From: Paenibacillus piri
GTDB taxonomy: Bacteria > Bacillota > Bacilli > Paenibacillales > NBRC-103111
Length of the DNA: 64,000 nucleotides
Direction: 5' to 3'
Assembly: GCF_004354045.1 (NCBI RefSeq)
Contig: NZ_SMRT01000001.1
Location: 434,001 to 498,000 of the forward strand
Shown in pieces: positions 8,228 through 17,184 of the stretch. The notes beneath the pieces were generated by a model that saw only the letters and a program-made list of their open reading frames with translations, was not told the DNA's origin and did no database searches. How positions within the stretch are numbered: the first letter of the stretch is position 1; every line of letters starts with the position of its first letter. Both the position numbers and the translations under genes were made by a program.

Positions 8228-9262
8228 ATGAAAGAACGTTTGGAGGCTTTAAAGGCGGAAGCGCTGCAGGAGCTGGCGCAAGTAACGAGCCAACAGCAGT
8301 TGAACGACATGAGGATCAAATATTTGGGCAAAAAAGGACCGTTGACCGAAATTTTGCGCGGGATGGGCGCATTGAGCGCCGAGGAGCGTCCGGTGATCGG
8401 CCAAGTGGCGAACGATGTGCGCGGAGCGATTGAAGCCGTCATCGAAAGCAGGCAAGCCGAGTATCAGCAGGCGGAAACCGAAGCGCGGCTGCGCGCGGAG
8501 ACGATCGACGTGACACTGCCCGGAAGGCCGGCCACGGTTGGCGCGGCGCATCCGATCAGCAAGGTCATTCAGCAGATCGAAGATATTTTTATCGGCATGG
8601 GCTATACGGTAGCCGAAGGTCCCGAGGTCGAGCACGATTATTACAACTTTGAGGCGTTGAACCTTCCGAAAAATCATCCGGCGCGCGATATGCAGGACTC
8701 CTTTTACGTGACGGACGAAATATTGATGCGTACGCATACGTCGCCGGTTCAGGTACGGACGATGGAAAAAATGAAAGGTGAAGTGCCGGTCAAAATTATT
8801 TGCCCGGGCCGCGTGTATCGACGCGACGACGACGATGCGACACACAGCCACATGTTTACGCAGATCGAAGGGCTTGTCATCGACCGCAACATTCGGATGA
8901 GCGACTTGAAAGGAACGCTGCTTCAGTTCGTGCAGGAGCTGTTCGGCAAGCAGACGCAAATCCGGATGCGCCCGAGCTTTTTCCCTTTCACGGAGCCGAG
9001 CGCCGAGGTCGATGTGACCTGCGCGATGTGCGGCGGCGCAGGCTGCCGGGTATGCAAGCATAGCGGCTGGCTGGAAATTCTCGGGTCGGGGATGGTGCAT
9101 CCGCGCGTGCTGGAAATGGCCGGCTACGATCCGGAGGAGTACAGCGGCTTTGCATTTGGCATGGGCGTCGAGCGGATTGCGATGCTGAAGTACGATGTCG
9201 AGGACATACGTCATTTTTATACGAACGACCTTCGGTTCCTGAAGCAGTTCGTACATTTGTAA
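8228..9262 (+). CDS. pheS: Phenylalanine--tRNA ligase alpha subunit
   Basis: This catalytic subunit of the (alpha-beta)2 phenylalanyl-tRNA synthetase attaches Phe to tRNA-Phe in the cytoplasm. The protein has 344 residues, the usual length. The N-terminal coiled coil binds tRNA (about residues 1-85). Class II motif 2 is visible in [19 protein letters not shown], with the Phe-pocket segment FTQIEG next to it, and motif 3 in [14 protein letters not shown]. The start at 8228 has AAGGAGG 9 bases upstream; an upstream in-frame extension would run through the R2 repeat and is rejected. pheT follows after 21 bases. Confidence 0.97.
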   Translation: MKERLEALKAEALQELAQVTSQQQLNDMRIKYLGKKGPLTEILRGMGALSAEERPVIGQVANDVRGAIEAVIESRQAEYQQAETEARLRAETIDVTLPGRPATVGAAHPISKVIQQIEDIFIGMGYTVAEGPEVEHDYYNFEALNLPKNHPARDMQDSFYVTDEILMRTHTSPVQVRTMEKMKGEVPVKIICPGRVYRRDDDDATHSHMFTQIEGLVIDRNIRMSDLKGTLLQFVQELFGKQTQIRMRPSFFPFTEPSAEVDVTCAMCGGAGCRVCKHSGWLEILGSGMVHPRVLEMAGYDPEEYSGFAFGMGVERIAMLKYDVEDIRHFYTNDLRFLKQFVHL

Positions 9263-9283
9263 GAGAGAGGAGCGTGAGCGGGC

Positions 9284-11734
9284 ATGAAAGTATCGTACCA
9301 ATGGTTGTCCCAATATGTGGACGTGAGCGGATATACGGCTGCAGAGCTGGCTGAAAAGCTGACTCGCAGCGGCATCGAGGTTGATCTCGTGGAGGACCGC
9401 AATAAAGGTGTGGAGGGCGTAGTCGTCGGTTACGTCAAAACGCGCGAAAAGCATCCCGATGCGGATAAATTGAGCGTATGCACCGTCGATATCGGCCAGA
9501 GCGACGATCTGCAGATCGTTTGCGGCGCGAAAAATGTGGATGCCGGGCAAAAGGTGCCGGTAGCCGTCGTCGGAGCGAAGCTGCCGGACGGGCTGAACAT
9601 CAAGCGCGCCAAGCTGCGCGGCGTTGAGTCGCAGGGCATGATCTGCTCGGCCAAGGAGCTCGGATTGAACGACAGGCTGCTCCCAAAAGAAATTCAGGAA
9701 GGCATCCTTGTGCTGCCCGGGGATACGAAGATCGGCGATACTATTTTGGATGTGCTGGCAATCAACGACCGGGTTATGGATCTCGATCTGACCCCGAACC
9801 GTTCGGATTGCTTGAGCATGCTCGGGGCCGCTTATGAAATCGGCGCGATTCTCGGCCGCGAAGTCAAGCTTCCCGATGCCGAGCGGCTGCTTGACGCCAG
9901 CGGAGCCGATGTACAAGCATCCAGCCGCATTTCCGTCGAAATTACGGCCAAGGAGCAATGCTCGCACTATGCCGCGCGCTTGATCGAGGGCGTGACCATC
10001 GGTACTTCGCCGCTGTGGATACAAAACCGGCTCATGGCGGCAGGCATCCGCCCGATCAACAATATTGTCGACATCACGAATTATGTGATGCTCGAATACG
10101 GCCAGCCGCTGCATGCGTTCGACGCCGATAAGCTAGCGGACGGCCATATCGATGTGCGCTTGGCGCGGCAGGGCGAAAAGCTGGTGACGCTCGACGGTGC
10201 CGAGCGCACGCTGGAGCCTCACATGCTGTTGATTACGGACGGCGTTAAGCCGGTCGCGATTGCAGGCGTCATGGGCGGCGAAAATTCCGAGGTAACCGGC
10301 GGAACAACGCGGATTTTGCTGGAATCGGCCAAATTCGACGGCGGCTCGGTCCGTAAAACGTCGCGTCAGCTCGGACTTCGCTCCGAGGCGTCCTTGCGCT
10401 TTGAGAAGGAAGTCAATCCGGAAGCCGTTATTCCGGCATTGAACCGCGCCGCCGCATTGATGAGCGAATTTGCGGGCGGACAGGTCGCGGCTGGCATCGT
10501 AGAAGCGGCCGCGCAGCAGCACCAGCCGGTGCGGATCGAATTGTCGGTCGGACGCATTAACGATTACTTGGGAACGGCATTGTCCGCCGAGCAGGTGAAA
10601 TCGATTTTCGACCGTCTGAGCTTTAACGCCGAAGCGGCTGGCGATGTGTTTACGGTGCATGTGCCGAGCCGCCGCGGGGACATTACAAGAGCCGTTGATC
10701 TGATTGAGGAAGTGGCGCGCCTTCACGGCTACGACAATATACCGACAACGCTGATGACAGGCGTCACGACGCCGGGAGCGCTCACGAAGGAGCAAACGAT
10801 CCGCCGTCTGGCGCGCAATTTGTTGACCGGCAACGGGCTGCATGAGGCGATTACGTATTCATTTACGCATCCGCAGCAAATCGGCGAATTCCCGGGGGCA
10901 TACATTGGCGCGCAGCCGGTAGCTTTGGCCATGCCGATGAGCGAGGAGCGCAGCGCGCTGCGGACGAGTCTGATTCCGCATTTGCTCGACGCCGCCGCAT
11001 ACAATCGTAACCGGAACATAAGCGATGTGTCGCTGTTCGAAATCGGCAAAGTGTTCGTGACGGATGAATCAGCGCTTACACGGCTGCCGGACGAACGATT
11101 GATGCTGGCCATGTTGTTGACGGGCAAGCGTCAGGAAACGCACTGGAGCGGCAAATCGGGCGAGGTCGATTTTTACGATCTGAAGGGCGTATTCGACGGG
11201 CTCGCCGGTTATTTGGGCTTGTCGGCTAAGATCGGATACGAAGCGGCGCAGCCGGACGGCTTTCATCCCGGACGCGCGGCGCATATCGTGCTGAACACGG
11301 CGGAAGGGCCGAAAACGCTCGGAACGCTCGGACAGCTTCATCCCGAGCTGCAGCAGAAGAAGGATTTGGCCGACACGTATGTGCTTGAAGTGGAATTCAA
11401 TGCTTTGGCAGCATATGCCGACGAGCATATCACCTACCGTCCGCTGCCCCGTTATCCATCCATCGGCCGCGACATGGCCGTTGTCGTCAACAAGGAAGTG
11501 CAGGTCGGCGATTTGACGGCAAAGGCGAGCGAAACGGCAGGCGATCTGCTGGAATCGATTCAAGTGTTCGACATCTATACCGGCGACCGTCTTGGAGCCG
11601 ACAAAAAAAGCGTGGCACTTGCGCTGGTTTACCGTACTCCCGACCGTACGCTGACCGATGAAGAGGTAAGCGAGCTGCATGCGAAGGTCGTCGCAACGCT
11701 AGAGCAGTCATTCGGGGCGGAACTGCGCAAGTAA
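9284..11734 (+). CDS. pheT: Phenylalanine--tRNA ligase beta subunit
   Basis: This 816-residue subunit carries the editing and tRNA-binding parts of phenylalanyl-tRNA synthetase. Visible domains in order are the EMAP/OB-type tRNA-binding domain (about 40-150, GYVKTREKHPDADKLSVC), the B3/4 editing domain (about 200-380, PINNIVDITNYVMLEYGQPL), the B5 domain (about 405-475), the catalytic-like core (about 490-690) and the C-terminal ferredoxin-like anticodon-binding domain (about 715-816, RYPSIGRDMAVVV). It is cotranscribed with pheS under the T-box and ends at a strong terminator. Confidence 0.97.
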   Translation: MKVSYQWLSQYVDVSGYTAAELAEKLTRSGIEVDLVEDRNKGVEGVVVGYVKTREKHPDADKLSVCTVDIGQSDDLQIVCGAKNVDAGQKVPVAVVGAKLPDGLNIKRAKLRGVESQGMICSAKELGLNDRLLPKEIQEGILVLPGDTKIGDTILDVLAINDRVMDLDLTPNRSDCLSMLGAAYEIGAILGREVKLPDAERLLDASGADVQASSRISVEITAKEQCSHYAARLIEGVTIGTSPLWIQNRLMAAGIRPINNIVDITNYVMLEYGQPLHAFDADKLADGHIDVRLARQGEKLVTLDGAERTLEPHMLLITDGVKPVAIAGVMGGENSEVTGGTTRILLESAKFDGGSVRKTSRQLGLRSEASLRFEKEVNPEAVIPALNRAAALMSEFAGGQVAAGIVEAAAQQHQPVRIELSVGRINDYLGTALSAEQVKSIFDRLSFNAEAAGDVFTVHVPSRRGDITRAVDLIEEVARLHGYDNIPTTLMTGVTTPGALTKEQTIRRLARNLLTGNGLHEAITYSFTHPQQIGEFPGAYIGAQPVALAMPMSEERSALRTSLIPHLLDAAAYNRNRNISDVSLFEIGKVFVTDESALTRLPDERLMLAMLLTGKRQETHWSGKSGEVDFYDLKGVFDGLAGYLGLSAKIGYEAAQPDGFHPGRAAHIVLNTAEGPKTLGTLGQLHPELQQKKDLADTYVLEVEFNALAAYADEHITYRPLPRYPSIGRDMAVVVNKEVQVGDLTAKASETAGDLLESIQVFDIYTGDRLGADKKSVALALVYRTPDRTLTDEEVSELHAKVVATLEQSFGAELRK

Positions 11735-11790
11735 ACGATAATTCGTCCGTCCAAAATTGACAAAACTATGCTTGCTACAGAAGGAAAAGC

Positions 11791-11833
11791 GGTTCCTCGT
11801 ATCGAATTAATCTGAGATACGAGGAATTTTTTT
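11791..11833 (+). terminator. Terminator of the pheST operon
   Basis: An 11-base perfect stem (TTCCTCGTATC / GATACGAGGAA) with an 11-base loop is followed by eight T residues. Confidence 0.92.
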
Positions 11834-11947
11834 GTTTATATAATCAGATAAGCGGTTTTCCGCAAAAAGCGGCGGCGGCATGCCGTTAAGATTTACTTCA
11901 TTTTTGGAGTACATATATTGTTGTAAATCCGAAAGGAGAGCTTGCCT

Positions 11948-14900
11948 GTGAGTGAAAATAAAGTCCGGATGACGGTAGATATATTCGGCAGCCAATACAA
12001 GCTGGTTGCCCAAACGAATGTCAGCTACATGAAAAGAGTAGTTGCTCAGGTCAACGAACAGATGCACAAAATCGCCGCGGGTTCCCCGCGTTTGGATACG
12101 CCGAAAATTGCCGTATTGGCAGCCGTACATATGGCGGACGATTATTTTAAGATGCAGGAGGAATTGGAGCAGTCGTTGGCGAAGCAGCGGCAGCTTGAGC
12201 AGTCTCACGAAGATCTGGGCAAGCTGCAGGAGCAGCACGCGCAGCTTCAGCAGAAGCTGGCAGACGGCGAAGAGCTCGTCCGGCAGTCGGAAGCGGAGAG
12301 CGGCAAGCTGCGGGATGATTACGCTCAGGCGGCACAGGAAGCGGAACGGCTGCGGCAGGAGAAAGCGCAGCTGGAACAGCGGCGCGAACGGCTGGAGGCC
12401 GATTGTGCAAGCGAGCGGGAAAGCCGCAGCCTCGTCGAGTCGCAGCTTGAAGCTGTACGCCAAGCGGAAGCTGAGCTTAAGGAGCAGCTCGGAGCGCATG
12501 AAGCGGAGCTTGCGGCAGGAGCGGAACGGGTGACGGCGTTGGAGCAGCGGTTGGTGAAGCAGACGGAGGAGAAAAAGCTGCTGGAGCAGCGGATCGAGCA
12601 GCAGTTGAAGGAGCAGCGCAGCCTTCGCGGCCAGCTGGACGAGAAGCAGAGCCTGCTGAGCAAGCAGGGCGAAGCCCAGCGCAGGCTGGAGCAGCAGCTG
12701 CAGCAGGAGCGGGCGCAGATTCAAGGCTTGCGTACGCAGCTCGAGGAGCAGCAGACCGCGGCGCAGGAGCTGCAGCAGCTGAACGGCACCCGCCAGCAGC
12801 AGCTTGATGAGCTTAGTGTGCAGCATGATCAGCTGCAGGAGCAGGTTCAGAGGCAGCGGCAGGAATACGAGCTGCAGCTCGAATTGTACAACGACCTGCA
12901 CGGACAGCTCGCGCAGGAGCAGGAGCATGTGCGTGCGCTGGAGGAACAGCTTCAGCAGCAGCACGAGCAGAAGCGCCAACTGCAGGTTCAGCTTGGTCAG
13001 CAGGCCGAGGATAGCCGGCGTCAGCAGGAGCAGCTGGCACAGCAGCGCGAGGAGAGCGAGCAAGCGCAGCTGGAAGCGCTGGAGCGCGCGGAGCGGGCCG
13101 AGCAGGAGCGGCAGCGGAGCGAGACAGCGCTGCGGGAGGCGCAGGAGCGGCTGGCGAAGCAGCGTGAGGAGAGCGAGCAGTCGCAGCTGGAAGCGCTGGA
13201 GCGCGCGGAGCGGGCCGAGCAGGAGCGGCAGCGGAGCGAGACAGCGCTGCGCGAGGCGCAGGAGCGGCTGGCGAAGCAGCGCGAGGAGAGCGAGCAGTCG
13301 CAGCTGGAAGCGCTGGAGCGCGCGGAGCAGGCCGAGCAGGAGCGGCAGCGGAGCGAGACAGCGCTGCGCGAGGCGCAGGAGCGGCTGGCGAAGCAGCGCG
13401 AGGAGAGCGAACAAGCGCAGCTGGAAGCGCTGGAGCGCGCGGAGCAGGCCGAGCAGGAGCGCGAGCGGAGCGAGACAGCGCTGCGGGAGGCGCAGGAGCG
13501 GCTGGCGAAGCAGCGCGAGGAGAGCGAGCAAGCGCAGCTGGAAGCGCTGGAACGCGCGGAGCGGGCCGAGCAGGAGCGGCAGCGGAGCGAGACAGCGCTG
13601 CGGGAGGAGAGCGAAATGCTGCTGAATGAAGCGCAGCAGCAGCTGGCGAAACAGCGTGAGGAGAGCGAACAGGCGCAGCTGGAAGCGCTGGAGCGCGCGG
13701 AGCAGGCCGAGCAGGAGCGGCAGCGGAGCGAGACAGCGCTGCGCGAGGCGCAGGAGCAGCTGGCGAAGCAGCGCGAGGAGAGCGAACAAGCGCAGCTGGA
13801 AGCGCAGAAGCGCGCGGAGCAGGCCGAGCAGGAGCGCCAACGGAGCGAGACAGCGCTGCGCGAGGCGCAGGAGCGGCTGACGAAGCAGCGTGAGGAGAGC
13901 GAACAAGCGCAGCTGGAAGCGCTGGAGCGCGCGGAGCAGGCCGAGCAGGAGCGGCAGCGGAGCGAGACAGCGCTGCGCGAGGCGCAAGAGCGGCTGACGA
14001 AGCAGCGTGAGGAGAGCGAGGCCGCGGCCGCAGTGCTTCAGGCGCAGCTTGAAACCGCGCTGGAAGAAGCGCAGCTCATGCAGGAGCTGCAGGATGAGCT
14101 GCAGTCGCTGCACGACAGCTTGGAGCGGCAGCTGCATGAGCAGGGCGCACTCAGCTCGGAAGCTCAGAAAAAGCTGGACAAGCGCTGTGCGGCGCTCCAG
14201 CAGGAGCTTCGCCAGCGCGAAGAGCAGCTGGAGGTACAGCAGCAGCAAAACGCGGCTCTGCATGAGGAGCAGCGGGGGCTGCTGTCGCAGTTCCGCGAGC
14301 AGCAATCGTACCAGCAGCAGCTGCAGGATTCGATCGCGCAATGGCAGCTTCGCTGCGACGAGCTGACGAAGCAGCTTGAAGAGCAGCGCAAACAAATGAC
14401 CGGGCAGCGGGAAGAGCTGGAGCTGCAGGAGGAATTGTACAGCGAGCTTGAAGGCCAATTCGCCGAGCTGCAATCGTCATTGGAGCAGCAGGACGGAGAA
14501 AGCCGGGAAGCAGCTGCGCGGCTTGAGGCGCAGTGTCATGCGCTGCAGGAGCGCCTGCAGGGTCAGCTGGAAGCTGCTTCGGCGCTGGAAATCCGGCTGC
14601 AGGAAGGAACCGAGGCATATCAATCGCTTGAAGCCAAGTACCAGGAACAGCTTGAGCTGCGGCAGAACCTCGATCGGTTTAACGATGAGCAAAGCGAGCG
14701 CATCCAAGCGTTGGAGCAGCAGAGCGCGCAATGGCAGCGCCGGACCGAGGAGCTGTCGAGCGAAGCCGAGCAGACGCGCCGGCAGTTTATTAGCCAGAAG
14801 GAAGAACTGCAGCTGCAGATGGAGCTGTATAATGAGCTGCAGGATAAATATGATCTGCAAAGCAAGCAGCAGCGTGCGCTGCAGGAAGAATATAACGGAC

Positions 14901-15010
14901 ATCGCGAGCGGGCCGAGCTCGTTTTCGCCGAGCATGAAGAGCTGAAGTCCGAGTATGTCAAGCTGCAGAATGAATACAACGAATGGATCGAGCTGGTCGA
15001 AAAAGAATAG
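11948..15010 (+). CDS. zapA: ZapA cell-division protein fused to a giant coiled coil
   Basis: Residues 1-85 are a ZapA domain (VDIFGSQYKLVAQTNVSYMK, KIAVLAAVHMADDYFKMQ), which in other bacteria crosslinks FtsZ filaments at the division ring. ZapA normally has 85-110 residues, but here the frame continues to about 1020 residues. The rest is a Glu/Gln/Arg/Leu-rich coiled coil without membrane segments. Its centre (DNA 13049-14008) consists of eight 39-residue repeats (EESEQ-QLEALERAEQAE...), with one 8-residue insertion (EESEMLLN). The motif ELYxxL recurs three times (near 12880, 14430 and 14830). The GTG at 11948 is chosen because AAAGGAG lies 9 bases before it. The order pheST-zapA-cvpA-mutS2 is the normal Bacillus arrangement, so this is the true zapA locus. 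The function of the long tail is unknown; spacing or bundling of FtsZ filaments is an inference. Confidence 0.85.
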   Translation: MSENKVRMTVDIFGSQYKLVAQTNVSYMKRVVAQVNEQMHKIAAGSPRLDTPKIAVLAAVHMADDYFKMQEELEQSLAKQRQLEQSHEDLGKLQEQHAQLQQKLADGEELVRQSEAESGKLRDDYAQAAQEAERLRQEKAQLEQRRERLEADCASERESRSLVESQLEAVRQAEAELKEQLGAHEAELAAGAERVTALEQRLVKQTEEKKLLEQRIEQQLKEQRSLRGQLDEKQSLLSKQGEAQRRLEQQLQQERAQIQGLRTQLEEQQTAAQELQQLNGTRQQQLDELSVQHDQLQEQVQRQRQEYELQLELYNDLHGQLAQEQEHVRALEEQLQQQHEQKRQLQVQLGQQAEDSRRQQEQLAQQREESEQAQLEALERAERAEQERQRSETALREAQERLAKQREESEQSQLEALERAERAEQERQRSETALREAQERLAKQREESEQSQLEALERAEQAEQERQRSETALREAQERLAKQREESEQAQLEALERAEQAEQERERSETALREAQERLAKQREESEQAQLEALERAERAEQERQRSETALREESEMLLNEAQQQLAKQREESEQAQLEALERAEQAEQERQRSETALREAQEQLAKQREESEQAQLEAQKRAEQAEQERQRSETALREAQERLTKQREESEQAQLEALERAEQAEQERQRSETALREAQERLTKQREESEAAAAVLQAQLETALEEAQLMQELQDELQSLHDSLERQLHEQGALSSEAQKKLDKRCAALQQELRQREEQLEVQQQQNAALHEEQRGLLSQFREQQSYQQQLQDSIAQWQLRCDELTKQLEEQRKQMTGQREELELQEELYSELEGQFAELQSSLEQQDGESREAAARLEAQCHALQERLQGQLEAASALEIRLQEGTEAYQSLEAKYQEQLELRQNLDRFNDEQSERIQALEQQSAQWQRRTEELSSEAEQTRRQFISQKEELQLQMELYNELQDKYDLQSKQQRALQEEYNGHRERAELVFAEHEELKSEYVKLQNEYNEWIELVEKE
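13049..14008 (+). repeat. Tandem 117-bp repeats coding for 39-residue coiled-coil units
   Basis: The unit starting GAGGAGAGCGA begins at 13049, 13166, 13283, 13400, 13517, 13658, 13775 and 13892, with a partial start at 14009. All intervals are 117 bases except one of 141, which contains a 24-base insertion. The units are nearly identical at DNA level, so they arose recently or are homogenised by recombination. A period of 39 equals four heptads plus one hendecad, which suits a continuous coiled coil. Confidence 0.95.
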
Positions 15011-15029
15011 GCATAAGTGAGGATACGGC

Positions 15030-15575
15030 ATGAATGGATTGGATTGGGCTGCAGCCGTGCTTACGGTGGCCGGTACGGTGTTGGGTTATTACCGGGGCCT
15101 GGTTAGCCAGCTGGTATCGGTGGCGGGGTTGTTTATCGCTTATGTCGCGGCATTCGCTTTATATCGTGATACGGCACCCTGGATAGCCGGGGTGCTTTCT
15201 TTACCTGCATATGAGACATACCGCAAATACGAATATCTCGTCAAAGGCTTGAACCTGGACGCTTATATGTATAATGCGATTGCGTTTGCGCTTTTGTTTT
15301 TCGGGGTCAAGCTGGCACTGAGCATAGTCGGACGAGTATTAAACTGGATCGCGCTGACGCCCGGTATCAAGACGTTGAACAAATGGAGCGGGGCGCTGCT
15401 TGGCTTTGCCGAAGCTGCACTGCTTGTCATCGTCGCCGTTCATGTCATGACCGTCATCCCGAACGATACCGCGCAGAGGCTGCTGAAGCAGTCCGCCGCG
15501 GCACCGTACATCTTAAACGCCGTGCCTGTTCTCAACGACAAGCTGCATGAGCTGTGGGACAAAAAGAAGCCTTAG
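15030..15575 (+). CDS. cvpA: CvpA family membrane protein
   Basis: This 181-residue membrane protein has four hydrophobic segments (about residues 5-25, 29-47, 80-103 and 120-143), the architecture of the CvpA/YshB family. Enterobacterial CvpA is needed for colicin V production; the role in Firmicutes is unknown. It begins 19 bases after the giant zapA and lies in the conserved zapA-cvpA-mutS2 order, although mutS2 is separated here by two genes on the other strand. GTGAGGATACGGC precedes the ATG as a moderate ribosome site. Confidence 0.85.
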   Translation: MNGLDWAAAVLTVAGTVLGYYRGLVSQLVSVAGLFIAYVAAFALYRDTAPWIAGVLSLPAYETYRKYEYLVKGLNLDAYMYNAIAFALLFFGVKLALSIVGRVLNWIALTPGIKTLNKWSGALLGFAEAALLVIVAVHVMTVIPNDTAQRLLKQSAAAPYILNAVPVLNDKLHELWDKKKP

Positions 15576-15791
15576 CCGGCCGGCCCGGCGAGCTAAGCCT
15601 TCGTTTTGCACCGTGCGGCGCGCGATGTGGCGTTGCATGACTTCGGTCAACCACATGCGGCGGTCCCCCACAACGGGGCCGTAACCTTCCGGATCGGGGT
15701 TGGCGGCGACAGCCGGTTATCGAAGCAACCGTTGTCGGGGAACGGCAAGCTGAAGCTAACATGACAATGGACGAGACGGTCAGCCGCGTCC
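15576..15791. other. Intergenic stretch without recognisable gene
   Basis: This GC-rich stretch after cvpA begins with CCGGCCGGCCCGGCG. Short open frames exist on both strands but none has a ribosome site or a family resemblance. I see nothing else in it. Confidence 0.5.
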
Positions 15792-15844
15792 AAAAAAAAA
15801 CGACCATCCGCCTTCAAGATGAAGGACGGATTGGCCGTTTTTAT
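15792..15844. terminator. Bidirectional terminator-like hairpin
   Basis: AAAAACGACC-TCCG-CTT pairs imperfectly with AAG-CGGA-GG-CGTTTTT around a short loop. The A run on one side and the T run on the other would allow termination in both directions, after cvpA or from the opposite strand. Confidence 0.7.
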
Positions 15845-15995
15845 TATAATGATAGAAAGCGGTCGCACATCTTGGAACTGTCGATTAATAGGGGTTAAGG
15901 GCTTGGAGGATGGCATCAGGGCGAATTTTATCGACAGTCTCCGAAGACCGGCTAGTAAAAAGAAATGTAACAGAAGACACAGGAGTAGAACAGTA

Positions 15996-16115
15996 AGAGG
16001 GCATGGATGTAGGGTGGAAAGTTTGCGGGCCGTCTTTGAAGTCGTGTTCTCCCTGCCTAGTCTAATCGAAGGAACACGACTTCAACAACGGCTGTAACCC
16101 CACACCCATCCCTCT
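15996..16115. other. Large inverted-repeat structure of unknown nature
   Basis: A nested palindrome occupies about 120 bases. The inner stem is GCCGT-CT-TTGAAGTCGTGTTC at 16029-16049 pairing with GAACACGACTTCAA-CA-ACGGC at 16072-16092, that is 19 pairs with a perfect run of 14 and a loop of about 22. Outer arms AGAGGG-ATGG-TGT (from 15996) and ACACCCATCCCTCT (to 16115) also pair imperfectly. It is not followed by a T run. It could be a structured RNA, a protein-binding palindrome or a small non-autonomous element. Confidence 0.7.
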
Positions 16116-16141
16116 CAACGCTCAAATGTAAATCTTACACT

Positions 16142-16165
16142 AAGGGCGCCGCAAGGCGTTTTTTA
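16142..16165 (+). terminator. Short GNRA-loop terminator
   Basis: The stem GCGCC/GGCG with loop GCAA is followed by six T residues. It points away from cvpA and may end transcription entering from 15.8-16.1 kb. Confidence 0.55.
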
Positions 16166-16191
16166 ACTTCTCGGCAGACGTTGTCGCAATT

Positions 16192-16593
16192 TTAGCTTTC
16201 AACAATTAATTTGGATTTCATATTGATATGGCCCGAGCCGCAAGGAATGGTGCAGATGATATCATAAGTGCCTTCTTTTTCGGCTTTGAATGTTGCCGAT
16301 TTCGTATTGCCGTCCAGCTTTACATTCAAGCCTTTAATTTCAACGCCGTGCATGCCTTCTTTATTTTCCAGCGACACTTTGATATCTTGGCCTTTTTTCA
16401 CCTTGTACTCGGCCTGGTCGAATTTGAAGTTGCTGGCGACAAGCTTCAAATCGGCGGATGCCGCTGAGCCGGCTCCGGTTGCCGCTCCATTGGATGGTGC
16501 AGGAGCGGGAGCCGCCGCTTCTTCCTTCTTGCCGCATGCGGAAAGCGCAAATACGAGACAAAGCGCCAATGCCCAAACGATACTCTTTTTCAT
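16192..16593 (-). CDS. Cupredoxin-type lipoprotein with a CuA-like motif
   Basis: This 133-residue lipoprotein has the lipobox LSAC (Cys20), an Ala/Pro/Gly linker (about 25-46) and a cupredoxin domain (48-133) that would sit on the outer membrane face. The ending CTIPCGSGHINM gives Cys114-x3-Cys118-x3-His122-x2-Met125, which is the ligand spacing of the binuclear CuA centre of cytochrome oxidase subunit II; His82 (EGMHGVEI) is the expected upstream ligand. No oxidase membrane segments or oxidase genes are nearby, so this is a stand-alone domain. A role as electron carrier or copper donor is inference. The start at 16593 is supported by GGAGGGG. Confidence 0.85.
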   Translation of the reverse strand: MKKSIVWALALCLVFALSACGKKEEAAAPAPAPSNGAATGAGSAASADLKLVASNFKFDQAEYKVKKGQDIKVSLENKEGMHGVEIKGLNVKLDGNTKSATFKAEKEGTYDIICTIPCGSGHINMKSKLIVES

Positions 16594-16756
16594 ATATACC
16601 CCTCCATTTTGATAAAAATGATTTCCCGATACCGCCATCTTACACGATCTTACGGCGGTTTGCAGTGACAAACAGGTGACAAAACGATGAGGTATTTTCA
16701 AACAAACGACAGCTGTGCGAAATTGGTCATGGACAAATATGGAAAACTGTGCGCAC

Positions 16757-16801
16757 AAAAAAATCAGCCTTACGGAAATCCCGCGAGACTGATCTTTTTT
16801 C
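16757..16801 (-). terminator. Terminator of the YvlD-like gene
   Basis: On the minus strand AAAAAAGATCAG and CTGATTTTTTT frame a loop containing a further GC-rich stem, ending in a run of seven T residues. Confidence 0.75.
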
Positions 16802-16815
16802 CGGCCAAAGCACGC

Positions 16816-17184
16816 TTATTCGCGTTTTTCGCGTCCGGAAGCGCCTTGCTCGAAAGGGGTTTTGACCGGAATAAACAGGTCGATAATCCCAATGACCAAA
16901 GCAGCTAACAGCGCACCGATAATGCTTGTCGAAACACCGCTGACGATGAACTGCGCCAACCAGATAATTACCGCGCTCGTAACAAAGCCTACGATCCCGC
17001 GGCCAAACGGTGTAATTTTTTTGCCGAACACGCCTTCGATGATCCAAGCGGCTAACGCTATGACCAATGCCAAGAAAAAGGCGCTCCAGAAACCGCCAAC
17101 TTTAAAAGCCGGAACGATATAGCTCACAAACATCAGCACCAATGCGGATACGATAAACCTGACCAGATGTCCAAGCAAATGCAT
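16816..17184 (-). CDS. Phage holin family 4 / YvlD-like membrane protein
   Basis: This 122-residue protein has four hydrophobic segments (about residues 5-24, 28-50, 60-80 and 84-106) and the family pattern VVGFVTSAVIIWLA-like core ending in LFIPVKTPFEQ. In Bacillus subtilis the related YvlD belongs to a sigma-W controlled membrane-stress operon; the biochemical role is unknown despite the holin family name. The start has AAAGGAGG upstream. Its neighbour downstream on the same strand is the cupredoxin lipoprotein, separated by a terminator. Confidence 0.85.
   Translation of the reverse strand: MHLLGHLVRFIVSALVLMFVSYIVPAFKVGGFWSAFFLALVIALAAWIIEGVFGKKITPFGRGIVGFVTSAVIIWLAQFIVSGVSTSIIGALLAALVIGIIDLFIPVKTPFEQGASGREKRE

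Noticed and set aside
8249..10114. A 621-codon open frame on the minus strand opposite pheS-pheT
   Set aside because: The plus strand carries clear pheS and pheT; the antisense frame has no domain or start signal.
11807..14473. A very long open frame (888 codons) on the minus strand opposite zapA
   Set aside because: It is a by-product of the biased Gln/Glu/Arg/Leu codons of the coiled coil; the translation is a Leu/Gln/Arg-rich shadow with no ribosome site and no family.
15532..15916. Overlapping short frames on the minus strand after cvpA
   Set aside because: No ribosome site, no family resemblance, and they run through a terminator hairpin.
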